A stretch of DNA of 64,000 nucleotides, taken from the NCBI RefSeq assembly GCF_028372415.1, contig NC_092873.1:348215390-348279389 (forward strand). The letters are read 5' to 3'. Origin of the DNA: Notamacropus eugenii (Eukaryota; Chordata; Mammalia; Diprotodontia; Macropodidae). Both the position numbers and the translations under genes were made by a program. The notes beneath the pieces are model-generated. The model was not told the origin of the DNA, did no database searches, and saw nothing but the letters and a program-made list of their open reading frames with translations. Below, piece after piece: positions 25,605-37,499 of the stretch. Position 1 is the first letter of the stretch. The number at the start of each line of letters is the position of its first letter.

Positions 25605-25860
25605 TGGGTAGAACAGTGGCTAGAGTGCCAGGCTTGGAGTCAGGAAGACATGGGTTCAAATCCAGACTCAGATATTTACTAATTGTGATCCTGGGCAAGT
25701 CACTTAACCTTGGTTTACCTCAGTTTCCTCATGTATAAAATGGGGATAATAATAACATTTATCTCCCAGAGTTGTTATGAGGGTCAAGTGAAATAATAAT
25801 TATAAAGTCCTTAACATAGTTTGTGCCTGGCACATAGTAAATACTGTCTGAGAGACAGTT
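25605..25860 (+). mobile_element. THER1/MIR-type SINE, nearly full length
   Basis: A tRNA-like head (AGAACAGTGGCTAGAGTGCC, GGGTTCAAATCC) is followed by the CORE (CTGGGCAAGTCACTTAACCT, CTCAGTTTCCTCAT) and an L2-like tail (TGCCTGGCACATAGTAAATA). Confidence 0.88.
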
Positions 25861-26219
25861 TAACCTTCTCTCTAGCAGATATCATGAGAGTGCAAGAAAG
25901 GAGCTAACAACTCAATGACTTAAAATGTGATTGTTTCTAAGCTTTACGCCTACTTTTGTCATTTTTGCCTTCATTGTCAACTTTCAGTCTGTCTCAGTTC
26001 AATTAAGGGAGGAAAGACTTTAACTCTTACCCAGACCAAAAGACCTGCGGACCTGGGGGGTGGGAAATACAGATGGAGGCGGGGAGCACTCCAGGGGCTA
26101 GGGAGGGCTTGGCAGTAGTTAAGACTGGGTGAGCTACCACTCTAGCAAAGATGAACTTAGGTCCTGTTACAGATGGAAGAAAACTATCAGGTTTGGGTTG
26201 TGTCTCTAAGATATTTCTT

Positions 26220-26640
26220 TACTTACTAAATAAAGGCCAAAATCCTTAACCTGACATTTAAGACCTTCCACAATCTGGCCATAATTTACCTTTTCAGCTT
26301 TACCTCCTATTGCCCCTCACACATATTCCAGCCTAAGTGGAAATACTTGCTGGTCCCAAAACCAACCTGGGCTTTCCTACCACCGTGCCTTTGCTAATTC
26401 TACTCCTTTGCCTACAATGCCCCCTTTCCTCATTTCGGCCTTTCAACATCGTTTCTGTGATTCAGGGTCCAACTCAAACACCACCTTCCCTCTACATGGA
26501 GCTTTCCTTGATCTCCCTAGATGGAAGACTTTTCTCACCCTGACTCCTGGGGCAATTTGTAAGTATCTCTTTTATGGCACTAACTACCCAGTTTTGCAAG
26601 ACTTATTTTATCTCTGAGCATGTTTTATCTTCCCTGTACT
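26220..26640 (+). mobile_element. L2 LINE, 3' end
   Basis: L2 3' blocks occur in order: ACATTTAAGACCTTCCACAA (26251), CCACCGTGCCTTTGCTAATT (26380), TACATGGAGCTTTCCTTGAT (26493) and TTATTTTATCTCTGAGCATG (26603). No open frame of meaning. Confidence 0.75.
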
Positions 26641-26649
26641 ACTCTGTGT

Positions 26650-28055
26650 CTGGATCTTAAGGAACAGAAATACAACCACACCCATTCCTAATTTAACTAT
26701 AGCGTTTATTGATAGCATACAATCAACAATGGAATGTTCACTCACAGGAAAAGGAGATATAAGCTTCTGCCTCCCCACCACCCTTGGGCACCAATCTTGG
26801 TTGCGTTCTAGGAAATGAAGCCACACATGAAATCACAACCCAAAAAGTCAGTTATATTCAGATTATAGACCCATGTTGAGTGACCCTAGTATACTGGACT
26901 CTAAAATAAGATAGACAAAGGGAACAAGAGCCTTTTACAAATGTACCAATCAACAAACTATGGTCCTTGACTATAATAGGACACTATTACACTATATGAG
27001 ATGATGAAGCCTGCTTCCCATCTCTTGGACTAGGAGTATGTAACAAGGCAAATATTTTCAGACATGACCAATGTGTTGTTTTTTCACTTGACTATACAAT
27101 TTTTTGCCAAGGAGGGCTTCTATGGGGATAGCGGAAAAGAGGAGGATTGGGGAGGGGGATTGGTGAGTAGGGATCATTGTGTAAAGAAAAGAGTGTCGAT
27201 GAAACATTCGCAGGTATATAAAGCAGGTAAAAGTTCAGAAGGGGACACATGTAAGCAGGACTGTTTTTTTTATATTGTGTCAAATTTGGTACATACTTTA
27301 AAAACCCAAGTTCGCACTTTCATTTACAATCCTCTTTTCTGTTCTGTATTTGTTGAAATTTGTATGTTTAGTGAAAATAAAAATGAATCAGCCTAAGAGA
27401 AGCAGATTACCAGGCACTTTTGAATGTGTTGATCATGAGCAGATCCATAAGGATAGACACTGTGGGTGTGGGGGGTGTTGATAAATCTCTTTGGGTGTCA
27501 GGACTGCACTCATGAATTCATTAGTCATTCTATGCGTTTTTGTCTACATTTCCTTCTTCCTGAAGCCTAACATACTATGGAAGTAGAAGACCTTTTCTCA
27601 TTAATCTTGGAATTCCAAGCAATTTTGTCGGTGCCTACAGTAGGTGCTCAAAGAGTGTTGGTTAAATGAAAATGAATGTGCTCTGAATAGTTTCACAATA
27701 GTGATACTGAACTGTCCCCACTCTCATCTGACGACCTTGTGACCACGGGCACGCATTTGTGACACTAAAGACGGCAATCTGAGGCAAGGGAAGTTGTTCT
27801 CTAAAAGCTAACAGTTCCTGGAGACAATTTCTTCTATTTCTGCATGGTTGCCTAAAATGGAATAATAATAGGGATTCATGTTTATGTAGTGCTTTCCTCA
27901 CAGTAATTCTAGGGGCAAGAAAGAAGCACCTACTGATTGGTTTAGTTCCCTGGGCCTTAGTTTCCTTCTTTAAGATGAGATAGACTGGCCATGTACCAAT
28001 ATTATAATATAATTACGTATAATTATATTATAAATATAAAATAATTGCTAGCATC
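26650..28055. other. Intergenic, no gene recognised
   Basis: The 110-codon frame at 27064-27396 ends next to an AATAAA (27376-27381) but has no splice context, no recognisable domain and ordinary AT-rich composition. A MIR-like scrap lies near 27880-28000. Confidence 0.45.
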
Positions 28056-28059
28056 AAGT

Positions 28060-28201
28060 ATATACGGTATCTATTTATACTTGGAAACTCCTCCTGCTTT
28101 CTATACTCTTTTACAACATGTAGTAGACTTAGTAATTATATAATTAATTATAGTTTGGTCACCCACCTAGTAGATGGGTCAGAGGTTAGTCAGTATACAT
28201 G
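28060..28201 (+). repeat. Dispersed repeat of unknown family, copy 2
   Basis: Diverged match to 24911-25071 (CTCCTGCTTTCTATACTC, GTAGTAGACTTAGTAATTA, GATGGGTCAGAGGTTAGTCAG). Confidence 0.55.
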
Positions 28202-28227
28202 AACTAGCATTTAATATATAATAGCTT

Positions 28228-28295
28228 TAAAGAAAACCCCAAATGGGATCATGAAGAGTCAGACAGGACTGAAAACAAATGAATAACAACAACGA
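28228..28295 (+). mobile_element. tRNA-derived marsupial SINE, 3' fragment
   Basis: CCCCAAATGGGATCATGAAG, then GAGTCAGACAGGACTGAAAA and an AACAACAAC tail, as in the 3' end of the full-length SINEs at 28981 and 36555. Confidence 0.75.
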
Positions 28296-28299
28296 TTAA

Positions 28300-28515
28300 A
28301 AAGTGCTGGGAAGCACTTTACAGAACTCATCTGATGCTCGTAACAACTCTAGGAAGTATGTGTTATAGCTATCTTCATTTTACAAACGAGAAAACTGAGG
28401 CAAAAAGTGGTAGGTGACTTGCCCAGGTTCACACAGCTAGTAAGTGTCTGAGGCAGGATTTACACTCAGGACGACGAGTCTTCCTGACTGCAGGTTGGCA
28501 CTTTAGCCACTGCTG
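28300..28515 (-). mobile_element. MIR-type SINE
   Basis: Antisense MIR: TACAAACGAGAAAACTGAGG, GTGACTTGCCCAGGTTCACA and CAGCTAGTAAGTGTCTGAGG. Confidence 0.85.
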
Positions 28516-28924
28516 CTCCAGAAAGACTATTTAAAATAGAAGACTCAAGGTCTGGGAAGGACCCTGAGGCTTTAAAACTAAGCTGATTAGAGTGAGTTTC
28601 CTTCTTGTGGTGACCAAACTAAGAGTGAGACTGTCTTTTGATTCATTTGAGCAGTATCACTTTTTTTTTTCACACCAGACCAGAAAGGGAAGTAATTAGA
28701 GAGGGAATGGTTGGTGTCTGAAGCGACTGTCCACTCTGACCCCCAACTCAAGGGGCTGACATAGACAAAACTGTTGTTCTCTTTAAGCAAATCAAAAGAA
28801 GCTAACCCTGAGTCAGAGAAATCCAATTAGCAAAACGAAACTTCCTATTTGCTTGAACCTCTCTCAAAGTACAAAATATTCTGTATTAATAAACCGTCTC
28901 TGACAGAACAAAACATAAGGGTAC

Positions 28925-29009
28925 AGTTTTTTCTTCCACTCTACTTAATAATATTCATATGGAAATATGGGGTGTATGGAGGGCAGCTAGGTGGTCTAGT
29001 GACTAGAGT
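28925..29009 (+). repeat. 85-bp duplicated segment, copy 1
   Basis: Matches 30299-30383 with no gap and six base differences. It includes about 54 bases of sequence before the SINE and the first 31 or so bases of the SINE itself. Confidence 0.9.
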
Positions 29010-29200
29010 CAGGAAAACCTAAGTTCAAAGCTGGGCTCAGACACTAGCTGTGGGATCCTGGGCAACTCACTTAACTCTTTGGCCTCAGTTTCCTCATCTG
29101 TAAAATGAGCTGGAGAAGGAAATGGCAAACCACTCTAGTTTCTCTGCCAAGAAAACCCCAAATGGGGTCACAAAGACTCAGAAACAACTGAACAACCAAT
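28979..29200 (+). mobile_element. tRNA-derived marsupial SINE
   Basis: GGGCAGCTAGGTGGTCTAGT head, CTGGGCAACTCACTTAACTC, TAAAATGAGCTGGAGAAGGA, ATGGCAAACCACTCTAG and the CCCCAAATGGGGTCACAAAG 3' block, ending in AACTGAACAACC. Confidence 0.93.
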
Positions 29201-29214
29201 GAGGTGTTCAAGGA

Positions 29215-29755
29215 GGACTAGCACCTCTGGTGTGAGGGTTGTTGAACTCTCTTCAGGACTGCTCATCCACCTTTGGTATCCACCTGCTACCCAACTCTCT
29301 CACCTGTGGCTCTGAGAAGCTGTAGCATTTGTAGCACCCACACCCCAGTAAACCATCTGGGCAGACAAGCTAAATCAGGTTGAGGGAAACTGACAGGTCT
29401 CAGACCCATTGGGGTTTTAAGGGAATTTCTAACCAAAGAATGTAATAAATTTCCCAGGCGGAATAAGTTGATGTAAACTAACTTTTCTAACAGACCATGA
29501 AGGTGACTTGAGCAGGTGCTGTTGAGCACCTAGAGCGTAGTCAGACATAGAAGACATCCAAATCATGCACTGCATCTCAGGCCATTGCCAGTCATCCTGA
29601 CAAAATCTTGCCACTGGATTTGATGACTTAGGAAGAGAAAAGCTGACCACTTTTGCAAATTTATCTCACTTAAATCCGGTTCATGAGCAAATCAAGACAT
29701 CACCCTATAATGTCATTGGTTCTTGAAAATGAACAACCACATGGAAGTAACAATA
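29215..29755 (+). mobile_element. RTE-tail element (RTE LINE 3' end or RTE-derived SINE)
   Basis: The 3' part reads CAGGCCATTGCCAGTCATCC (29578), GCCACTGGATTTGATGACTT (29611), TCAAGACATCACCCTATAAT (29691) and GTCATTGGTTCTTGAAAATG (29711). This is the sense form of the tail seen antisense at 17885-18110. The upstream half (CAGTAAACCATCTGGGCAGA, 29345) is also a familiar marsupial repeat phrase. Confidence 0.7.
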
Positions 29756-30298
29756 TTAGTCCTTCTGGTTGTCTTCACCCCCTCAGTCAAATTACTGGTC
29801 TAGTACCAGCCATATTAGTTCCAGGATGCTTTAGGAATTATAGTCCAAAAAGCAATCATTTGTGGGTTTTATAAATAGAATCTAGGCACTGTTCTCCTGA
29901 GACCCTGTCTTCCCTTTTGCAGAGACACTGATAAAAGGACCATAGACAAGGCTGATAAAAGTTTCTGCTAGTAAAAATGAGCTGGTTTTCATCTATGGAC
30001 TATGTTATCATTAGGGCTTGTATTTCTGTTTGTTTTTTTCCTTCTAGTATTGGAAATAAAGCACACAGACTCAGCTACATTTTCTCATCCATTCTCCCCT
30101 TTGACCAAGGGCATTTGCAAGACTCCTAGCTTCAGTAAGAAGTGCTATGTGTGGCTGGGGAAAGCTGTGATGTTCACTGGGTCAGTTGGTGCTGATTTCA
30201 CTTATGGATGATATTTTTTAGTCTTCTCATTTTGAGCTAGTTCCTTAAAAAGAGGAAGTTTCTATAGGAGTTAAACTTTTTTCCCAGGTTTTCCATAA

Positions 30299-30383
30299 AG
30301 TTTTTTCTTCCATTCTACTTAATAATGTTAATATGGACATATGGGGTATATGGAGGGCAGCTAGGTGGTCTAGTGGCTAGAGT
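30299..30383 (+). repeat. 85-bp duplicated segment, copy 2 (SINE head truncated)
   Basis: Copy of 28925-29009 with six differences. The SINE head stops abruptly after GGCTAGAGT, and unrelated sequence follows. Confidence 0.9.
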
Positions 30384-30884
30384 AACTAACAGGATTGTTT
30401 TTTATCAACAGACACAAAGGAGGGGGTATTATCCAACCCTTGCACTCAGGTTAGAGCTTTTGAAATGATTGAGCTGTTAATACCCTTTCGAACAAAGTCG
30501 CCTTCCATATTTCCAGTCAAATAGCAGCCACCCCTACTTTCAGAATTCCCTTAGATATCCTATTTTAGCTGTTAAATTTAATGTTTCACAACAACAGTCA
30601 CACAGACTAGCTCCTTAGCTTTTAAGACAGAATCATAGAATATTATTAGAGCTAAAGCGGGCCTTAGAGAGGTAGTGTGACACATAAAAAATTCAAGAGA
30701 CAGTCGAGAGACATAGTTACATAAGTAATTAATTATTTTATTAATTATTGCTAGTAGATAATTAATAAAAGGATTGGTTATTTGGCCATCTCTTGTGAAC
30801 CAAAGACTAGTCCTGGTGGCTTTTTGATGTTTACATGCCCTTGGAAGAGTTAATTGGAAGAATGAATATTATATTATTATTTAT

Positions 30885-31353
30885 TGTCAAAATATTAGGA
30901 GACATCTAGTTTTCCAGAGCTAAGGCCCAATAAGCAAGCTGTACCTTGAGCTTGGCATAACAATTCTTTGGGCTCACCCTGTGGATGATCTCATTCTCTG
31001 GCAGAATCACATAATTATTCTGTTGCTTTGACCAGCACCAGGTGTTCTCTGAGCCTGGACAAGCATCTGCTATATCCATGTTCCAGTCATGAAGCCCTGC
31101 TATGAATCAAATTTGTCTCGTTGTTGCTGTTATCCCTCATTGTCAGGGCTACTGCTCACTGCACAGTACCGAAGTCTCCCCACACTGCCTTGGGTCCTCC
31201 CACTAGGGGTGGATCCTGGCATATGTGTCGCGACTTGCAAAATGTTTTCTTCACTTTGAAATTAAACTTCTGTTTGATTCCTGACTTGTCTCTAGCTTGC
31301 TCTGTTTAACTCTGGCCATCCACAGGTTAGAGGTTGGTTTGGTCTAGTTAACA
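30885..31353 (+). repeat. ERV 5' LTR
   Basis: Begins TGTCAAAATATTAGG and ends GTTAACA, aligning along its length with 35746-36235. It includes the shared GAAATTAAACTTCTGTTTGA near 31258. Confidence 0.82.
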
Positions 31354-31358
31354 TTAAG

Positions 31359-31376
31359 TGGTATCAGAAGTGGGAT
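31359..31376 (+). other. Primer-binding site, leucine tRNA type
   Basis: TGGTATCAGAAGTGGGAT lies five bases after the LTR end. It is close to the complement of the 3' end of leucine tRNA (ending CACTTCTGGTACCA). Confidence 0.65.
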
Positions 31377-32609
31377 TGGACATGGAACTGGACCATTGGA
31401 CTCTTCAGTACTAGTGGGAATGGTCTAGGTACCACTAGAGATTTTTTTTCTCCAGAGACTGAACCTACCTCCTATCTCTCCTCTCTTCTCCTTCCCCCGC
31501 TAAGTCTGATGAGTCCTCTGTCCTTGTCCCTGCTCCAATCCTCCAAGTTCCTGCCTTGGTTGAGCTCACCATTCTTTGTGAGGAAAACTCCAGGGCTCCT
31601 CCAGTGACTGGATTCATCTCGGATCACTCTAGTAAGGATATCTTTTCTAAAAGTGCACACCTCTATTAATTGACCTTTCTGTGTACCTCTGCTATTTTTA
31701 AACTGCACACCTTGGTAACTGTGCCTCTATAAAATTAGAATTATAATAACACACTTTGTTAAAACTCTCTGCGTCTATTTGTATCTGTCATCATTTTGTT
31801 TGTGTTTTTGAAAAATGTGAAATGTGTCATTTTTGTGTTGTGATCTAAATTCTATGACCTTGAAAGATTTAAGATGCAGCCAGCAAGAAAAACTTCTAAG
31901 AGCTGTAGCCAGAGAGTTTGGAACACTGGGAATGATTAATGAACTTTCACAGTTGAAGCAAGTGTACCAGTAAGCAGGACAAACTCCCACTTTAGGCTTT
32001 CTGTAGGAGATTAGGTTATAAGGAAAAAGAAAACAAAAAAATCTGCAAGGTATTTTTTTTTCTGTCATTTCAGCTTTGATTATTTTGGAGTTAACAGAAA
32101 TAAAATCAGATAATCAAAGTTTGTGGAACTGCTTAAAATATCTTAACAGACTGAGGAATTTAAAGATTAGTCATTTTAAGATTGCAGGGGAGAACTCCTG
32201 GGACCTTGGGGGTAATTCCAGGAACTCACTCCCTTCTGAAATATCTTAGTAAGTTTTGGGGTACAACTCTGTAGAATTTGTTTTAAGGAAAAATAAGGAT
32301 GAGATTTTACAAAAATTTTGAAAATAAATGACTAGATTCATAGCTTCATTGTTCTAGGGCAACAAAGGAAGGCAGCTAGTTTGTAAGTAAACCCAGAGTA
32401 AAGAAAAAGATAGATAAACAGTTTGCAATCTCTTGTTAACCCTTCCTTGACATTTCTGACCATGAAAAAAGAAAAGATTGCTTAAACTAAAGAGACTCCT
32501 ATGACTCCTTCAGGTCAGAGACCCTTTCCCTGTTAACGCCTCTCATCCTAGATCTGATTCCCACATACAGATGTTAAAAAAACTGCTAGAAAAATGTAGG
32601 GAAATTTGA

Positions 32610-32815
32610 ATTATGTTCCAATTACATAAATATGTTCGCTGTGTAATCTTAGACAAATTATCTTATTTCTATTTGCTCCAGTTTCCTGATCTGTAAAGAG
32701 AAAAATAATAATGGTACCCACCTCTCAGGATTGTTGTGAGATCAAAATAATATAATGATTATAAAGTGCTTAACACAGTGACAGGCATATGCTTAAGTAC
32801 TACCTTATTTCTTTA
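32610..32815 (+). mobile_element. MIR-type SINE inside the ERV fossil
   Basis: CAGTTTCCTGATCTGTAAAG (32680), CCACCTCTCAGGATTGTTGT (32719) and ATTATAAAGTGCTTAACACA (32758). It is either an insertion after the ERV or ERV sequence that carries a MIR. Confidence 0.65.
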
Positions 32816-35745
32816 ATTGAAATTTAATTCATTTAATTGAATTCTTCCATACCTGATAACTCTAAAGTGGTTTTAAAATGTCAAAAGTATTAAGATCAAA
32901 ATTTTTTATATGTGATAATTTGAAAATGCAATTATGTCATCTGAAGTTTATTGTTTATGTTATTATTTTATTTCTAAATTCTCTCATACTGTGAAATTTG
33001 AGAGACCATTGTAACAAAAACTCTGTTAGACAAAATAACTTTTTAATCTGTATGGCGTTACACATGAATTAGGCTTTTAAAAGGGTGTGATAAAAACCGA
33101 TAATTAAAAATTGTTAAATATTTAATGAGGTATGTTTTGTAAAAAAACAGATAATAAGTTTAATGTAATAGCAAATTTTCATCTGAAATTTTGGGATATT
33201 ATGAAAGTGTATAGGGTGGTTTAAAGATGTAGCTTCTACATATTAATGATTAATCAACTATCAAGTATTTGTTGTATGTCTGAAGCCCCAGAATATGTAT
33301 AGTTAATTTATAAGTGAAGGATAAATGAAGCGTTAACTGTTAAAGAAACATCAGAAAAGATATTCAAGCCCTAAGTTGTGGTTAGTGAAATTTTGCTATT
33401 TAAAGTAAAAATTCTTGGGACCGTAATTTACTATTGTTTTGAATTTTGATTACAGGGATAGTTCTCTGAATTGTCATGAAGCCAATAGCAGAAAATGGCA
33501 TGTGCTGTAATCTTGGAATTGCTAAAGGTGGATGTCTGTGCCTGGGAAAAGTTTTGGGGATGACTTATGGATGGTGTAGTTGGATCCTCCTGACTCCATT
33601 TTCCATTGTGCTATTTCCTTTCTGACAAAGAAATTTCCCCACCTTGTTAATCCTAAACCTTGCTTTTAACATCCTGTGACTACATGACTAGCTGTAGCTA
33701 TAACTCATTCTTGGAATCAAACAGAGCTAAGGGAGTTTTTTTCCCCATTATGATATATGACATTGTTATAACTATGCCCCTCTTTTTCCTTTTATAGCAA
33801 ATTTCTATAATCAAGAAGTTTTGTAAGTACAAACTAAATCTATAAAATAATAGACTGATACTGGAACACCTCTGAGTTACTATAATAGGATGCAAGTATG
33901 AACATCTTACAATTCTAACCTGTATTTGTGGCCAAATTATAATATAGGGATGATATCCTCCAAAGGATGAAATGATTAGACAAGGTAGTAAGACAAAGAT
34001 GTAAAAACTTTTCTAAATAGATAGAATAGTAAATTTTGAGGAAAGCGACAGGATTAGATTGTTTTCTCTAAGATGTATATATATGATTGGCTTCCAAATT
34101 TATCTATCGTGGAAATTCAGACTTTGAATAAGTTCTGGCTAAGTCCTCAAAATTGGATATTACACATAAATGATATGTATAATGGTAAAGAATGTGAAAT
34201 TATATCTATCTGATAATTTTAAAAGATAGAAGAATTCATTTTGCAGTTGGACTCTCATAAATTTTTAAAAGATTCTTATATCAAGTACAGGATTTAGGTA
34301 AGGATAAAAACTGCAAGTGGTATATAAACTGAAATTCTCTGAAGTTTCAAAATTGGAGAACAAAGTTTACTATATTAAGTCAGAATTATCCAGTAAGTGG
34401 AATAGGGATATTTAGTGAAGACCCCTCAGGGAACAGACTAGGTACATTTAGTGAAAATCTCTAAGGTGTCCCTTGTGTCAGCCCCATTTGTCTCACCCAG
34501 GAATGAGAAACTGAACAATAGAGAATCTGGTTTTTCTTTTTCTTAAAATTCTTTTTGTGCTATGAGATAGTCCTTGACAGAGACTGCCTTTCCTCACTCC
34601 TTATCTCCTTTCCTAGATATTACTCCATGTTATGTGATAGTCCTTGAACAGATGTTGCTCACCCCCTTACCCCCGCCCTTTTTTCTAAAAATTACTCTTG
34701 TACACTTATTTATTCCTTGTTGCTGGGGTAGATTTTCCGTGGTAGATCTTTTCCTTTTTACTCCTTTGGTCAAGACTCTAATTTTACTAAGGGGATTATC
34801 CCACACACCAGGAACCTCCAGATTTGGAACCAAAGAAGCAGAACCTCTTTTAGAGCTGTCCTGAGAATAAACATATTGTCCAAGAAAAGGTATCTAGGGA
34901 CCAGATAAGTACATAAGACATCTGAGACTCAAAATGTGCTTGTTAAATGGATATTGAGAATGGGTCATTAGAATACAAGGAAACTTAATTTTAGTTATGT
35001 TTAAGTTTTCTTGGTTACCTTGGTGTCATGTAATTCTCAGAACTAGTCCATTATGAGACCTGTAAATGGTTTGATATGTACCTGACTTAATGGAATTATG
35101 GACTTATGGGAATTGTGAGAAAAACTTTATTGCATTATTTGAACCTGGCTCTGTGTAGCTGGGAAACTTGATTATTTCTATGTGTTTTTTAGAAACTCTT
35201 AATTATGGACCTATGTTATGCTGACCAGAAACTCAAATTCAAAGTTTGATGGAAGGAATTTTCTCTAAGAGCCCCTACCAGGTCCTTCTGACTACTCCCA
35301 CAGCGGCCAAACTTGTGCATGTGGACTCCTGAATCCCCTGAAGAAGGCCCCTGCTCCTGAGTGGATGGCAGAACCCTCCAGGTACCTCACAGTTTGTCTA
35401 GGACAGACCCAGAAGTGTCCAGATGAGACAGCTGTCCAAAGGTTCTGAATGAGAGCTGAGTATCCTGTCCTAGTTCCTTCCCCCCAGGCCCTGATTTAGG
35501 CATGTGTTGCTATTTTTTCCCTTTACATTCTTGACCCCCTCTCTTTTCTGCTCACAAGCCAACAATGACTAGCAACGATACCTGGGACATACTTCTCTGA
35601 TTCTCAAGGAACTAACCCCCTGGACAGCATCTTGTTCTGGCTCAACTGGCCTGTCGTGGCATCTTGGCCTACACCTGCTTATCCTTTATTGACCTGAAGG
35701 GTAAGGGTTCTTTTAAACTCCCTCCCTTTTGGCCAAAGGAGGAAA

Positions 35746-36235
35746 TGTCAAGATATGAAGAGATATCATGATTTCCAAAGCTAAGGCCCAGTAAGTAAGC
35801 TGTAACCTGAACTTGGCATAACAACAATCCTTTGAGCTCTCTCTCTGAATCACCTCAGCCTCTGGCAAAATCATACAATTGCTGTATTGCTTTGACCATC
35901 ACCAGGTGTTCTCTGAGCCTGGACAAGCACCTGCTGTATCCATGTTCCAGGCATGAAGCCCTGCTATGAATCAAACTTGTCTCATCGTTTCCATTATCCC
36001 TCATTGCCAGGACTACCATTCACTACACAGCCGTTGGTGTATGTATTGAGATCTCCCCATACTGCCTCAGGTCCCCCCACTACAGGCAGGGCTCCAGCAC
36101 ATGTGTCTTTGCTTGCAAGCTGTTTCCTTCCCTTTGAAATTAAACTTCTGTTTGATTCCTGACTCTACTGTCTCTAACCTGCTCTGTTTGGCTCTGGCCA
36201 TCCACAGGTTAGAGACTGGTTCGGTCCCGTTGACA
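35746..36235 (+). repeat. ERV 3' LTR
   Basis: Begins TGTCAAGATATGAAG directly after a purine tract and ends GTTGACA, matching the 5' LTR. No clear target-site duplication was seen around the pair. Confidence 0.82.
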
Positions 36236-36554
36236 ATATGATTGGCAAGGTCCTCCATCTACCCTCCTTCTCTGCTTCCACATCTGCTCAAATGCAGCCA
36301 CCTCTGGGAAGGGCTGGCATAGATAGACCAGACTTCAAGACAGAGGATGAAATAGGCAGTAGGATGGAGAGCAGGAGGTCAGTAAAGGTGTTAAAGGATA
36401 ACCTTTATTCCCTGTTTTTGATTAATAGAACTACCAGAGATAGAAAAATCATCAAATCATCAAATTTACAACTGGAAGAGAATTTAGAGATCATTTTATG
36501 GGTGAGGAAATAGTCAACCAATAAACATTTATTAAATACCTACTATGAGGCTCA

Positions 36555-36812
36555 GGGGGCAGCTAGGGGGTGCCACAGTGCCAGAGCGTTGGGCTAGGAA
36601 TCAGGAAGGCCGATGTTCTGAGTTCAAATTTGGCCTTAGAAACTTACTAGCTGTGTGACCCTGAACAAGTCACTTAACTCTGTTTGCCTCAGTTTCCTCA
36701 TCTGTAAAATGAGCTGGAGAAGGAAATGGTCAACCACTCCAGGTATCTTTGGTAAGAAAATCCCAAATGGGGTCATGAAGAGTCAGACATGACTGAAACA
36801 ACAATAACAAAT
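36555..36812 (+). mobile_element. tRNA-derived marsupial SINE, full length
   Basis: GGGGGCAGCTAGGGGGTGCC head, ACTTACTAGCTGTGTGACCC, TAAAATGAGCTGGAGAAGGA and GGGGTCATGAAGAGTCAGAC, ending ACAATAACAA. Confidence 0.93.
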
Positions 36813-36972
36813 TAAACAGTGAAACCATTCCTGTCCTGAAAGGATTTTACAATCTGGGCAAGAAAGACACAGTATGTATCCATGCAGACTGTCTCAAGAC
36901 TTAATGCAGTTTTTAAGCTTTAATACCTTATATGTGCATGTGCATATGCATGTATACACAGCAATACATGAG

Positions 36973-36996
36973 TACACACACACACACACACACACA
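36973..36996. repeat. (CA)n microsatellite
   Basis: An uninterrupted run of about 11 ACAC units. Confidence 0.93.
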
Positions 36997-37017
36997 GCAG
37001 GGGGAAGTATATATGTA

Positions 37018-37267
37018 GTTACTGTTCAGTTGTTTTTCAGTCATGTCCAACTCTTCATGATCCTGTTTGGGGTTTTCTTGGCAGAGATGCTGGAGTGGTT
37101 TGCCATTTTCTTCTCCAGTTCATTTTACATTTGAGAGAACTGAGGCAAATAAGACTAAGCCCAGGATCACACAGCTAGTAAGTATCTGAGGCTGGATTTG
37201 AACTCAGGAAGATGAGTCTTCCTAACTTCAGGCCCAGTCCTCTATCCACTGTGGCACCTAGCTGCCC
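37018..37267 (-). mobile_element. tRNA-derived marsupial SINE, full length, antisense
   Basis: CAGTTGTTTTTCAGTCATG (37027), TGGAGTGGTTTGCCATTTTC (37090), CACAGCTAGTAAGTATCTGA (37171) and an end GTGGCACCTAGCTGCCC (37251), the complement of the SINE head. Confidence 0.93.
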
Positions 37268-37499
37268 TATCACATGTCTTACTCCAGTTTTTAAGCTTCA
37301 GTAGCTTATATGTACACACATGTATACATATGTGTGGATATATGTATACATATAGACACAAAATAGACGAACAAAATAGACATAACATATAAACTTCTTT
37401 GGGGTACATCAAAATGTTTGTCAATGATTATCAAGTTTATAATTTTAGAAAAAAAAATTTACTTAAAAAAAAGAAGAGCAGAAAGTACTACGTAAATGT

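Larger units (their letters stand above)
30885..36235 (+). mobile_element. Endogenous retrovirus fossil, ERVL-like, two LTRs
   Basis: Two LTRs in the same orientation frame about 4.4 kb of internal sequence. The bases after the left LTR (TGGTATCAGAAGTGGGA, 31359) look like a leucine-tRNA primer site, as in ERVL/MaLR elements. A purine-rich tract (CCAAAGGAGGAAA) precedes the right LTR. No retroviral protein domain was recognised in the internal region, so this is a broken or non-autonomous copy. The LTRs differ at 4 of 78 bases in one well-conserved part and more elsewhere, with indels, which suggests considerable age. A MIR-like SINE lies inside it. Confidence 0.82.

Noticed and set aside
27064-27396. 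110-codon + strand frame ending beside an AATAAA
   Set aside because: No domain, no splice sites or promoter features, AT-rich composition like its surroundings; likely chance.
34574-34864. 96-codon frame inside the ERV fossil
   Set aside because: No retroviral or host domain recognised; treated as part of the fossil.
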